Made by a program: the position numbers and the translations under genes
DNA from: Belnapia mucosa
GTDB lineage: Bacteria; Pseudomonadota; Alphaproteobacteria; Acetobacterales; Acetobacteraceae
Length of the DNA stretch: 64,000 nucleotides
Assembly: GCF_016775475.1 (NCBI RefSeq)
Contig: NZ_JAEUXJ010000008.1
Coordinates: forward strand, 124,001-188,000
Direction: 5' to 3'
Shown: positions 8,062 through 16,242 of the stretch, piece by piece
Layout: each line of letters starts with the position of its first letter
Numbering within the stretch: the first letter of the stretch is position 1
The notes under the pieces: generated by a model
What the model saw: the letters and a program-made list of their open reading frames with translations, nothing else
What the model was told of the DNA's origin: nothing
The model's database searches: none

Positions 8062-9087
8062 ATGGCAATGATGAAGGCCGCGGTCGCGCGGGAATTCGGC
8101 GCACCTCTCGTGATCGAGGACATGCCGATCCCCGAGCCGGGTCCGGACCAGATCCTGGTGCGGATCGCCGCCACCGGCGTCTGCCATACGGATCTGCATG
8201 CCGTCAGCGGGGACTGGCCGGTCAAGCCACGCCTTCCCTTCATCCCGGGCCATGAGGGCGTCGGCCATGTCGCAGGCCTCGGCCGGAATGTTCGTCGGTT
8301 GCGGGAAGGGGATCGGGTGGGCATCCCCTGGCTGCATTCGGCCTGTGGCTATTGTGCCCAATGCCGGACCGGCTGGGAGACGCTCTGCCCGGATCAGAAG
8401 AATTCCGGCTATTCGGTCAATGGCAGCTTTGCCGAATACGCCCTGGCGGATCCGAATTATGTCGGGCTCCTGCCAGCGGCCTTGCCCATGGCGCCGGCCG
8501 CGCCGGTGCTCTGCGCCGGTGTGACGGTCTACAAGGCCATCAAGGAAACCGAGGCTCGGCCCGGCGAGTGGGTGCTCATCTCCGGCATCGGCGGGCTCGG
8601 CCATATGGCCGTCCAATATGCCAAGGCGATGGGCCTGCATGTGGCCGCCATCGATATCCATGCGGAGAAGCTGGCGCTGGCGCGGGAACTGGGCGCCGAT
8701 CTCGTCATCGATGCCCGCCAGGAGGACGCACTCGCCGATTTCGAGAAGCAGGGCGGGGCGCATGGCGCGGTCGTCACCGCCGTGTCTCCGGCCGCGATCG
8801 AGCAGGCATTCCGGCTGCTCCGCGCACGCGGGACGATGTCGCTGGTGGGCCTGCCGCCCGGGCGCCTCTGCCTGCCGATCTTCGATACCGTGCTGAAGCG
8901 CATCACGGTGCGTGGGTCGATCGTCGGCACGCGGCAGGATCTCGAGGAATCGCTGGGTTTCGCGGCCGAGGGGAAGGTGGCGGCACGCTTCACCTACCGC
9001 CGGCTGGACGAGGTCAACGACGTCTTCCGCGAGATGCGGGAGGCGCGGATCGAAGGCCGCGTGGTCCTCCGCATCGGGGATGCGTGA
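8062..9087 (+). CDS. Zinc-dependent alcohol dehydrogenase
   Basis: A 341-residue medium-chain dehydrogenase of the AdhP type, catalysing NAD(P)H-linked interconversion of alcohols and aldehydes. Catalytic zinc ligands are Cys41 (GVCHTD) and His64-Glu65 (GHEG). The structural zinc loop CGYCAQCRTGWETLC follows, and the Rossmann glycines are in GIGGLGHMAVQ. The start at 8062 has an AGGAGG site 7 bases upstream; a longer GTG start at 8035 is in frame but unsupported. With a FixK-type box in front, it probably recycles NADH by fermentation when oxygen is short (inference). Confidence 0.92.
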   Translation: MAMMKAAVAREFGAPLVIEDMPIPEPGPDQILVRIAATGVCHTDLHAVSGDWPVKPRLPFIPGHEGVGHVAGLGRNVRRLREGDRVGIPWLHSACGYCAQCRTGWETLCPDQKNSGYSVNGSFAEYALADPNYVGLLPAALPMAPAAPVLCAGVTVYKAIKETEARPGEWVLISGIGGLGHMAVQYAKAMGLHVAAIDIHAEKLALARELGADLVIDARQEDALADFEKQGGAHGAVVTAVSPAAIEQAFRLLRARGTMSLVGLPPGRLCLPIFDTVLKRITVRGSIVGTRQDLEESLGFAAEGKVAARFTYRRLDEVNDVFREMREARIEGRVVLRIGDA

Positions 9088-9118
9088 CGCAGCGCCTCGA
9101 TAGACCGACAGGCCGCCC

Positions 9119-9132
9119 CTGACCCAGATCAG
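9119..9132 (+). promoter_or_regulatory. FNR/FixK-type box before the CBS gene
   Basis: CTGACCCAGATCAG is a palindrome in the FNR family with both outer bases changed (C/G for T/A), so it may be a weaker site. Its centre is 62.5 bp before the ATG at 9188. Confidence 0.62.
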
Positions 9133-9187
9133 GGCTCGGGCCTGTCCCCCGCTCGATTGTGTGTCGTCTCGTCCAGGACAAGCAACC

Positions 9188-9610
9188 ATGCAGGACCGCA
9201 CCGGCGCCGAGATCGTGCGCCACCAGAATCCACTCACCATGCCGCCCGATGCGACCGTGGCGCAGGCCTGTGCCGCGATGCATCAGCGGCGCGTCGGGGC
9301 CGTCCTGGTGGTGACGGATGGCAACCGTCTGGCGGGGATCTTCACCGGGCGGGACGCGATCCATTGCCTGGCCGAAGGGCTGGACGGCAAGTCCACGCGC
9401 CTCGCGCAGGTGATGACCCCCGATCCGGTGACCCTCTCGCCGGACCAGCAGGCCATGGATGCGCTGCGCATCCTGGACGATGCCGGATTCAGGCATCTTC
9501 CGGTATGCCGGGACGGCTGCGTCACCGGCATCGTCTCCCGGTATGACTTCCGCGCCATGGAGCATGCGCAGCTGAACGAGGAGAACAGGTTCTTCGAGAT
9601 CCTCCGCTGA
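9188..9610 (+). CDS. Two-CBS-domain protein
   Basis: A 140-residue protein made of two CBS motifs (about 8-65 with LTMPPDATVAQACAAMHQRRVG; 72-130 with VMTPDPVTLSPDQQAMDAL) and little else. Stand-alone CBS pairs bind AMP/ATP-type ligands and often regulate another protein; no partner is obvious. The ATG at 9188 has an AGGA site 10 bases upstream; a GTG at 9161 in the same frame would overlap the expected promoter start. A small gene of unknown function follows 24 bp downstream, probably in the same transcript. Confidence 0.85.
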   Translation: MQDRTGAEIVRHQNPLTMPPDATVAQACAAMHQRRVGAVLVVTDGNRLAGIFTGRDAIHCLAEGLDGKSTRLAQVMTPDPVTLSPDQQAMDALRILDDAGFRHLPVCRDGCVTGIVSRYDFRAMEHAQLNEENRFFEILR

Positions 9611-9634
9611 GGGTCTCGTTGCGAGGAGCCGAGC

Positions 9635-9856
9635 ATGAACCAGCCCGATGCCTCCCTCACCCCACCCGAGCGCCATATCCGCGACGGCGAGGAGTCCATT
9701 GCCCGCCTGATTGCCATCGCCGAGGCCATGGAGAGGGACAACCATCCCTATGCGGCCGATCGGGCTCGTCGGGTGCTGGCGACCCTGCAATCGAGCCTCG
9801 ACCTGGCGCGCGAATATCTGCGCCTGGAACGGGAGGAGCGCGGGCTGGAACCCTGA
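9635..9856 (+). CDS. Small helical protein of unknown function
   Basis: A 73-residue hydrophilic protein, predicted all-helical from its composition (IRDGEESIARLIAIAEAMER, followed by a second helix ending in REYLRLEREERGLEP). It has no signal peptide, membrane segment or cysteines. A GAGGAG site 8 bases upstream supports the start. It follows the CBS gene closely, so it is likely part of the same FixK-type operon. I do not recognise a family. Confidence 0.6.
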   Translation: MNQPDASLTPPERHIRDGEESIARLIAIAEAMERDNHPYAADRARRVLATLQSSLDLAREYLRLEREERGLEP

Positions 9857-9920
9857 GCCCGCTGCCCGGGACTGGCGCCATGACCTAGGGCATCGATCAG
9901 AACCGACCTTTGCTTGGTGT

Positions 9921-9945
9921 CCTTCCGCGGCTTTGCCGCGGAAGG
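9921..9945. terminator. 10-bp perfect hairpin between convergent genes
   Basis: CCTTCCGCGG pairs perfectly with CCGCGGAAGG around a CTTTG loop. It sits between the small helical gene and the convergent HAD-ATPase gene. There is no T-run on either side, so its terminator function is inferred from stem and position only. Confidence 0.55.
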
Positions 9946-10027
9946 CTCCGCGAGGCCTTGGGAGTTGAGCGTTGATCCGGGGCGCCCGCAAGGCCGCGAA
10001 GCGGTTTTGTGGGGAGTTCTTAAGCCG

Positions 10028-11737
10028 TCAGGGGCATTGGGCCGGCGCGGCATAGCGGCGCCAGATCGCGTTGCGGATCAGGCGCCGGCTCTCCGCCGCA
10101 CCCAAGCCGTGATCCGCCTCCACCCGCAGGGCTTCCCGGGCGAGGCCGTCATCCCGGATGACATCGCGGAACCAGGCGGAGAAATCGCCCGCCCGCAGGT
10201 GCCGCTCCCAGCTCCGGTCGTCGATCATGCAGCCCTGGTCCAGGAACTCATAGAGATTGCGCGCCCGGATGAAACGGTCGTGCCGCAGATCGTGGAGATA
10301 GAAGCTGCGCTGCTCGCCGACATCGCCGATGGCATATTTCCCGGCATGGCGGCGATGGTCCTGATCCGGGCGTTCCAGCCGCAGCGGCACCGGCGGCTCG
10401 GCCGAGCCGGGGCGCCAGCACAGCGCCTCACCCGCTGCGGTCTCGGGACAATCCGGGGCGGCATGGCCGATCAGCCGGGCGACGTCGCGGATCAGCTCCG
10501 CCGGGTTGGCGCCCAGCGCCAGGATCACCCGCACCGCGGCGAGGGCCTCTCGGCTCAAGGCAGCCGGCGCCAGGGTGATCAGGACGGTGGCGGCCAGGTC
10601 CTGGTCGAGCAAGGCGGGCGCCGCGTGGCCCGCCGCGGGCAGCAGCTCATGCGCCTCGTCGATCAGCAGCCAGTGCGGCCGGCCGGTGCGGGCCCGCAGA
10701 TGCGCCGTCTGATGCAGCAGATCGGTGAACAGGGCCTGGCGCGCGGGGACCATCATCGCCTGGGTATTGACGACGACATTCACCCCCGCCTGCGAGATCA
10801 GGCGCAGCGCCTCCGTGGCGCTGGGCGGCGTTTCCAGGCTGCCGATGCGGACCGCGTCGCTGAGCTTCACATAATCGCCCTCCGGGTCCACCACGCAGAA
10901 TTCCAGCCCGCATTGCGTGATCCGCTCCGTCAGCGCGGTGGCGAGGGTGGATTTGCCCGCGCCGGAAGGCCCCAGCACCAGCGCACAGCCATCGCCGGGG
11001 CGGAGATACAGCTTCCCGCCCTCGCGGTCGCGCCCGAGCCAGGGGCCGTGCTTATGGGCCGGCGCCAGCATCGCATCCTTCCCGATCAGGAGATCGACCA
11101 GCTCCTCGACACCGGCCCCGTGATCGCCCGCCATGCGGAGATCCGCGTCGCAGCGCACCATCGGCAGCGCATTCGCCACCGCCACGGAACAACCGCAGGC
11201 GCGCAGGAAGGCGTGGTCGTTCTCCGCATCGCCGACGCCGACGACATTGGGCATGGCGATCCCAAGCTCCGCCAGTGCGGCCTGCAACCCGGTCGCCTTG
11301 TTCACGCCGGAGGGCAGGACCATCACCGCGCCCTTGTTGAAGGAGATCTGCAGTTCCAGCCCGAGATCGTGGATCGCTTCCAGCACCGCTGTCTGGTGCG
11401 GCTCCCAGGTCGCCAGGATGCAGCGGCCGACCGAGAGCGGCGCCACCTGTCCGTCGTGCAGGCGCTGCACGAAGGCGGGGGGTGGCGGTGGCGCCAGCAG
11501 CCGCTCCGTCTCCTTAGCCGGATCATGGATGACGGCGCCATTCTCCGCGATGATTCGGTCGAACAGCGCCGGCTCCGGCAGCAGCGCCAGGATCGCCGGC
11601 AGTTCGCGGCCGGTGACCAGCAGCAGCCGGCGGTCGGCCCCCTTCAGGCGCCGCAGCGCGGCCCAGGTCTCGGCCCGGACCACGCCGTCGCGGGCGATCG
11701 TGCCGTCGTAATCCGTCGCCAGCGCAAGGAAATACAT
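10028..11737 (-). CDS. HAD hydrolase fused to a P-loop ATPase
   Basis: A 569-residue two-part protein. The N-terminal 230 residues are a Cof-type (HAD-IIB) phosphatase: nucleophile loop LATDYDGTIA at residues 6-15, LLVTGR, and the late acidic motif VVGVGDAENDHAFL. The middle is a P-loop ATPase with Walker A GPSGAGKST at about 256-264 and a Walker B/DEAH-like LLIDEAHELLP at about 357-366, resembling the HerA/DUF87 group. The C-terminal 130 residues, rich in Arg, Asp and Trp, are unassigned. The start at 11737 is supported by GGAGAA, and a FixK-type box lies upstream. It could be a sugar-phosphate phosphatase coupled to an NTP-driven partner; the substrate is unknown. Confidence 0.82.
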   Translation of the reverse strand: MYFLALATDYDGTIARDGVVRAETWAALRRLKGADRRLLLVTGRELPAILALLPEPALFDRIIAENGAVIHDPAKETERLLAPPPPPAFVQRLHDGQVAPLSVGRCILATWEPHQTAVLEAIHDLGLELQISFNKGAVMVLPSGVNKATGLQAALAELGIAMPNVVGVGDAENDHAFLRACGCSVAVANALPMVRCDADLRMAGDHGAGVEELVDLLIGKDAMLAPAHKHGPWLGRDREGGKLYLRPGDGCALVLGPSGAGKSTLATALTERITQCGLEFCVVDPEGDYVKLSDAVRIGSLETPPSATEALRLISQAGVNVVVNTQAMMVPARQALFTDLLHQTAHLRARTGRPHWLLIDEAHELLPAAGHAAPALLDQDLAATVLITLAPAALSREALAAVRVILALGANPAELIRDVARLIGHAAPDCPETAAGEALCWRPGSAEPPVPLRLERPDQDHRRHAGKYAIGDVGEQRSFYLHDLRHDRFIRARNLYEFLDQGCMIDDRSWERHLRAGDFSAWFRDVIRDDGLAREALRVEADHGLGAAESRRLIRNAIWRRYAAPAQCP

Positions 11738-11805
11738 CGCGCATTCTCCATCGGCGCCATCGCTCGTGCGGCGACTCCAGACTGGCCCATGGGCCGCCAC
11801 GCGCC

Positions 11806-11819
11806 CTGACCTGAATCAG
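11806..11819 (-). promoter_or_regulatory. FNR/FixK-type box before the HAD-ATPase gene
   Basis: CTGACCTGAATCAG has the FNR family layout with CTGAC/ATCAG half-sites. Its centre is 75.5 bp from the ATG at 11737. It is the least perfect of the six boxes in its spacer and outer bases, but the spacing agrees with the others. Confidence 0.6.
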
Positions 11820-11993
11820 GGCGCCGCTCCTCGCCATCGGGCGATCGGACTACCGTGCGGAACAGTCGGCCCCGGCGGCGATGACGGTCATTCACCGCGG
11901 TGATGGGCGGGCAAAGCCGGGGCATCCCATATGCAGCGGCAACCAAGCCCCGGCGGATCATCCCCGGGCCGCCCATCCGGACCCTCTCCCGTC

Positions 11994-13016
11994 ATGAAGA
12001 AGATCGGCTTCCTGTCCTTCGGCCATTGGGCGCCCTCGCCCCATTCCGAGACCCGCTCCGCCGGCGATGCGCTGCTGCAATCCATCGACCTCGCCGTCGC
12101 GGCGGAGGAGCTGGGGGCGGATGGCGCCTATATCCGCGTGCATCACTTCGCCCGCCAGCTCGCCTCGCCCTTCCCGCTGCTGGCGGCGATGGGCGCTAAG
12201 ACCAGCCGCATCGAGCTCGGCACCGCCGTCATCGACATGCGCTACGAGAACCCGCTCTATATGGCGGAGGATGCCGGCGCGGCCGACCTCATCAGCGGCG
12301 GCCGGCTCCAGCTCGGCCTCAGCCGTGGCTCGCCCGAGCAGGTGATCGATGGGTGGCGGCATTTCGGCTACGCCCCCGCCGAGGGCGAGACGGATGCCGA
12401 TATGGGCCGCCGCCATGCCGAGGTCTTCCTCGACGTCCTGCGGGGCGAGGGTTTCGCCCGGCCCAACCCGCGGCCGATGTTCCCCAACCCGCCCGGGCTG
12501 CTGCGGCTGGAGCCGCATGCCGAGGGGCTGCGCGAGCGCATCTGGTGGGGCTCCGGCTCCAACGCCACCGCGGTCTGGGCGGCGCGGCAGGGGATGAACC
12601 TGCAAAGCTCCACCCTGAAGGATGACGAGACCGGCGAGTCCTTCCACATCCAGCAGGCGAAGCAGATCCGCGCCTATCGCGCGGCCTGGGCCGAGGCCGG
12701 GCATGCCCGCACCCCGCGCGTCTCGGTCAGCCGCAGCATCTTCCCGCTGCTGGATGACCGCGACCGCGCCTATTTCGGCCGCGGCGGCAAGGAGGAGGAC
12801 CAGATCGGCTTCATCGACGAGCGCACCCGCGCGATCTTCGGCCGCAGCTATGCCGCCGAGCCGGAGGCGCTGATCGGGCAGCTCCGCGCCGATGAGGGCA
12901 TCGCCGAGGCGGATACCCTGCTGCTGACCATCCCCAACCAGCTTGGCGTCGGCTATTGCGCCCATGTCATTGACGGCATCCTGAAGCACGTCGCCCCCGC
13001 CCTTGGTTGGCGGTAA
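11994..13016 (+). CDS. LLM-class flavin-dependent monooxygenase
   Basis: A 340-residue luciferase-like protein. The N-terminus MKKIGFLSFGHWAP, the segment AAEELGADGAYIRVHHFARQ and the SGGRLQLGLSRGSPEQV motif are typical of bacterial luciferase-type enzymes. These use reduced FMN and O2 to hydroxylate or cleave substrates. The next gene, an NADPH-dependent FMN reductase 14 bp away, would supply the reduced flavin, so the two probably form one two-component monooxygenase. The substrate is unknown. The start at 11994 opens the conserved beta-strand; in-frame codons upstream encode an unrelated Pro-rich stretch. Confidence 0.88.
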   Translation: MKKIGFLSFGHWAPSPHSETRSAGDALLQSIDLAVAAEELGADGAYIRVHHFARQLASPFPLLAAMGAKTSRIELGTAVIDMRYENPLYMAEDAGAADLISGGRLQLGLSRGSPEQVIDGWRHFGYAPAEGETDADMGRRHAEVFLDVLRGEGFARPNPRPMFPNPPGLLRLEPHAEGLRERIWWGSGSNATAVWAARQGMNLQSSTLKDDETGESFHIQQAKQIRAYRAAWAEAGHARTPRVSVSRSIFPLLDDRDRAYFGRGGKEEDQIGFIDERTRAIFGRSYAAEPEALIGQLRADEGIAEADTLLLTIPNQLGVGYCAHVIDGILKHVAPALGWR

Positions 13017-13030
13017 CCGCAGGAGATCCC

Positions 13031-13624
13031 ATGGCCGCCCCGAACTTCCTCGTCCTCTACGGCTCCTACCGATCGGACCGGACCGGCATCCGCTTGGCGC
13101 GCTTCCTGGTCGATGGCTTCGCGGCACGCGGCGCCTCGGTCGAGCTGATCGATGCGCGGGAGGTCGGGCTGCCGATGCTCGACCGGATGTACAAGGAATA
13201 TCCGGCGGGGACGGCGCCGGCGGCGCTGGAGACCCTCGCCGGCAAGATTCGCGCGGCGGATGGCTTCGTCTTCGTCACCGGCGAGTACAACTGGGGCGTC
13301 CAGCCCGGCCTCAAGAACCTGACCGACCATTTCCTCGAGGAATGGTTCTGGCGGCCGGCGGCGATCGCCAGCTATTCGGCCGGGCGGCTGGGCGGGGCGC
13401 GGGCCAACCTGGTCTGGCACGGCACCCTCTCCGAGATGGGGATGGTCGTCATCTCGAGCACGCTCATGGCCGGGCCGATCACCGCCTCGCTCGACGAGGC
13501 AGGGAAGCCGACCGGCGATGGCGGCGCGGCCCTGGACCGCGCCTTCCCGCGCTTCGCGGCCGATCTGGAATGGTGGGCGGAAGCGGCCCAGCAGCAGCGC
13601 GACCGGCAGAAGCCGCCCTACTGA
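13031..13624 (+). CDS. NADPH-dependent FMN reductase
   Basis: A 197-residue flavodoxin-fold reductase. The flavin phosphate loop is LVLYGSYRSDRTGIRLARF and the second flavin motif is FVTGEYNWGVQPGLKNLTD. It reduces FMN with NAD(P)H in the cytoplasm. A GCAGGAG ribosome-binding site precedes the ATG at 13031. It follows the luciferase-like gene by 14 bp and probably feeds it FMNH2. Confidence 0.9.
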   Translation: MAAPNFLVLYGSYRSDRTGIRLARFLVDGFAARGASVELIDAREVGLPMLDRMYKEYPAGTAPAALETLAGKIRAADGFVFVTGEYNWGVQPGLKNLTDHFLEEWFWRPAAIASYSAGRLGGARANLVWHGTLSEMGMVVISSTLMAGPITASLDEAGKPTGDGGAALDRAFPRFAADLEWWAEAAQQQRDRQKPPY

Positions 13625-13692
13625 CCCGCTGCGTTGACGCTGCCCGGCCCGGTCCGCAAGCTTGCCCCCAATCATCCGGGAGGGGGCCCAGC

Positions 13693-14826
13693 ATGAAGAT
13701 CACCGCCATCCGCACCCATGTGCTGGAAGCATCGCTGGCGCAGCCCTTCGCCTATTCGCGTGCCTGGTATGCCTCCCGCATGGCGATGCTGGTGGAGATC
13801 GAGACCTCCGCCGGCCTGACCGGCTGGGGCGAGTGCTACGGGCCCGCCTGGATGACGGAAGCCGTGGTCCGCAGCCTCGCGCCCTCGCTGATCGGCCTCG
13901 ACCCCCTCAGCAGCGAGCATATCTGGCAGGACGCCTATGCCCGGCTGCGCGACCACGGGCAGAAGGGCCTCGTGGTCGAAGGGCTGAGCGGCATCGACAT
14001 CGCGCTCTGGGACATCAAGGGCAAGCATTTCGGCGTGCCCTGCCACCGGCTGATGGGTGGGCCGCTGCGCACCGAGGTGCGCGCCTATGCGACCGGGCTC
14101 TATCGGCGGGAAGGCGGCAACCCGCCCGACTATTTGGCCGAGGAAGCCGCCGGCTATGCCGCCGAGGGCTTCCATGCCGTGAAGCTGAAGGTCGGTTTCG
14201 GGATCGCCGAGGATGTCGCCGCCGCGCGGGCGGTGCGCGCGGCGATCGGCCCGGAGATCGGCCTGATGGTGGATGCCAACCATGCCTATGACGCAATGGC
14301 CGCCATCCGGCTGGGCCGGCTGATCGAGCCGCTCGATATCGGCTGGTTCGAGGAGCCGGTGCCGCCGGAGGATCTGGCCGGGTATCGCGCGGTGAAGGCG
14401 GCGCTGACGATCCCCATCGCCGGGGGCGAATGCGAATACACCCGCCTCGGCTTCCGCGAGGTCCTGACCCGCGGCGCGATGGACATCATCCAGCCCGACA
14501 CCTGCGCCGCCGGCGGCCTGTCGGAGTGCAAGAAGATCGCCGACATGGCTGCCGCCTTCGGCGTGCGCTACAATCCGCATGTCTGGGGCACCGGCATCGG
14601 CCTGGCCGCGTCGCTACAACTGATGGCGGTGCTGCCGCCGCATACGCCCCCGTCCCTCGCCCCGGCCGAACCGGTCTTCGAATTCGACCGGACCGAGCAC
14701 CCGATCCGTCAGGCCATCCTCCGCGAGCCGATCGAGCATCGGCGCGGCATGATCCGCATCCCGGACGGACCCGGCCTCGGCATTGAGATCGACTGCAGCG
14801 CGCTGGACCGGTTCCGGGCCGGCTGA
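13693..14826 (+). CDS. Mandelate racemase/muconate-lactonizing enzyme family protein
   Basis: A 377-residue enolase-superfamily enzyme. The N-terminal capping domain (MKITAIRTHVLEASLAQPF) leads into the barrel with KLKVGFG (base Lys pair region), metal ligands Asp in LMVDANHAYD, Glu in WFEEPV and Glu in AGGECEY, and the catalytic-end NPHVWGTG histidine. The last resembles mandelate-racemase or sugar-acid dehydratase members. These proteins abstract a proton alpha to a carboxylate; the substrate cannot be read from the sequence. It follows the flavin monooxygenase pair on the same strand and may share its pathway. Confidence 0.88.
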   Translation: MKITAIRTHVLEASLAQPFAYSRAWYASRMAMLVEIETSAGLTGWGECYGPAWMTEAVVRSLAPSLIGLDPLSSEHIWQDAYARLRDHGQKGLVVEGLSGIDIALWDIKGKHFGVPCHRLMGGPLRTEVRAYATGLYRREGGNPPDYLAEEAAGYAAEGFHAVKLKVGFGIAEDVAAARAVRAAIGPEIGLMVDANHAYDAMAAIRLGRLIEPLDIGWFEEPVPPEDLAGYRAVKAALTIPIAGGECEYTRLGFREVLTRGAMDIIQPDTCAAGGLSECKKIADMAAAFGVRYNPHVWGTGIGLAASLQLMAVLPPHTPPSLAPAEPVFEFDRTEHPIRQAILREPIEHRRGMIRIPDGPGLGIEIDCSALDRFRAG

Positions 14827-14836
14827 CGCCCTGGGC

Positions 14837-15637
14837 TCAGATCTCCTTGGGTTTAGCGGTGGGTGGGGCGGAGACCGCCTCCAGCCCCTGCTCGGTCAGG
14901 CAGGTCCAGGCGGTCTCGGCATCCTCGGCGAAGCGGAACAGCCCCAGATCGGCGGGCGCGATCATCCCGGCCTCGACCAGGGCATCGAAATTGATGACCG
15001 AGCGCCAATAGGTTCCGTCCACCAGCACGATCGGCACCTCCGGCGCCTTCCTGGTCTGGCGCAGGGTCAGCAATTCGAACATCTCGTCCAGGGTCCCGAA
15101 GCCGCCCGGGAAGACCACCAGCGCATTGGCCCGCATCGCCAAGTGCATCTTGCGCATGGCGAAGTAGTGGAACAGGAAGGTCAGTTCCGGCGTCGAGTAG
15201 GCATTCGGCTCCTGCTCATGCGGCAGCATGACGTTGAAGCCGATCGACGGCGCCCCTGTGTCATGGGCCCCGCGATTGGCGGCCTCCATGATCCCGGGCC
15301 CGCCGCCGGTGGCGATGACATTGTTCCGCACCCCCTCCCCGTCCCGGAAGGCCCCGCCCCGTTCCGAGGCAATGCGGCCGAAGGCCCGCGCCTGCTCATA
15401 CCAGAAGGCATGCCGGCCAGCGCCGCCCTCGCCCACGCGGGCGCTGCCGAAGACCACGATCGTGGACCGCACATGCCAGGCGCGGAGCACCTCATCCGCC
15501 TTGGCGAATTCCAGCAGGAAGCGGACGCCCCGCATCGAGGCGCCCAGCAGGAAGTCGTGATCGAGCGCCGGCAGGCGGTAGGATGGCGAGGCGAGCTGCC
15601 TCGCATTCGGCTTGGTGCCGGGGGCGGTGTCGGGCAT
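14837..15637 (-). CDS. LOG-family (lysine decarboxylase-like) nucleotide hydrolase
   Basis: A 266-residue protein with the family signature PGGFGTLDEMFE and an upstream GGGPGIMEAANRGA loop. LOG proteins cleave ribose-5-phosphate from nucleotide monophosphates (including cytokinin precursors). The old name lysine decarboxylase is misleading. The N-terminus has about 30 extra residues compared with short LOG proteins. An AAGGAC ribosome-binding site supports the start at 15637. It is convergent with the enolase-family gene, with only 10 bp between stops. Confidence 0.88.
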   Translation of the reverse strand: MPDTAPGTKPNARQLASPSYRLPALDHDFLLGASMRGVRFLLEFAKADEVLRAWHVRSTIVVFGSARVGEGGAGRHAFWYEQARAFGRIASERGGAFRDGEGVRNNVIATGGGPGIMEAANRGAHDTGAPSIGFNVMLPHEQEPNAYSTPELTFLFHYFAMRKMHLAMRANALVVFPGGFGTLDEMFELLTLRQTRKAPEVPIVLVDGTYWRSVINFDALVEAGMIAPADLGLFRFAEDAETAWTCLTEQGLEAVSAPPTAKPKEI

Positions 15638-15686
15638 GCGATGTCCTTGCAAGGGCTGGCGCCCAGCCCAAGCCTCTGGAGGGCGG

Positions 15687-16163
15687 TCAGGCGCCGCCGC
15701 GCTTGTTGCGCCCCTTGCCGCGATTACCCGGCGAGGGACCATGCGGCGAGCCGGTGGCTGCGAGGCCGGGGCCCGCATCATCCGGCGGCACCGGGGCTGG
15801 CCCTAGGCGCGGCGGACTCTCCTCCATGCTCGCGCCAGTGCCCGGGCGGAGGACGGACGCATCGCCGGCGCTACCACCGGCCGCGCCCGAGCCCTCGCGG
15901 AGGGTCGTTCCAACCCCACCCGACAGGCTGGCGGCGCCCTCGCCCCCGACCTGCCCGCCGAGGATGCCGGAGACCGGCATCTGCGGCGGCGCGGGTGCAT
16001 CATCGTTCACGCCAGGGGATGAGGCCGCTTCGCCAGTGCCATCCCCGTCTGCCGCGACCTCGCGGCAGGCCTCTGCCCAATGGGCCTCATGGCGGCCCTC
16101 GGGCCGCCCCTCGCGCTCCCAGATCTCATGGGCGCGGCGGCGAATGCGTTCCTCGTCCGGCAT
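15687..16163 (-). CDS. DUF2934 protein with long disordered tail
   Basis: A 158-residue protein. The first 35 residues (EERIRRRAHEIWEREGRPEG, then HWAEACRE) are the DUF2934 motif, a short charged helical element of unknown function found in many alphaproteobacteria. The remaining 120 residues are rich in Gly, Ala, Pro and Ser, ending in a basic GKGRNKRGG tail, and are probably disordered. An AGGAG site supports the start. Confidence 0.75.
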   Translation of the reverse strand: MPDEERIRRRAHEIWEREGRPEGRHEAHWAEACREVAADGDGTGEAASSPGVNDDAPAPPQMPVSGILGGQVGGEGAASLSGGVGTTLREGSGAAGGSAGDASVLRPGTGASMEESPPRLGPAPVPPDDAGPGLAATGSPHGPSPGNRGKGRNKRGGA

Positions 16164-16242
16164 GGATCGCTCCTGACTCAATAGCTTGGATACAACGCTG
16201 GGCGGCCGGCTCGGTCGCCTGCTGGATGCCACAGGGACGCCA

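Noticed and set aside
9914..11809. 631-codon plus-strand frame opposite the HAD-ATPase gene
   Set aside because: The minus strand carries clear HAD and P-loop motifs; the plus-strand translation has no recognisable domain.
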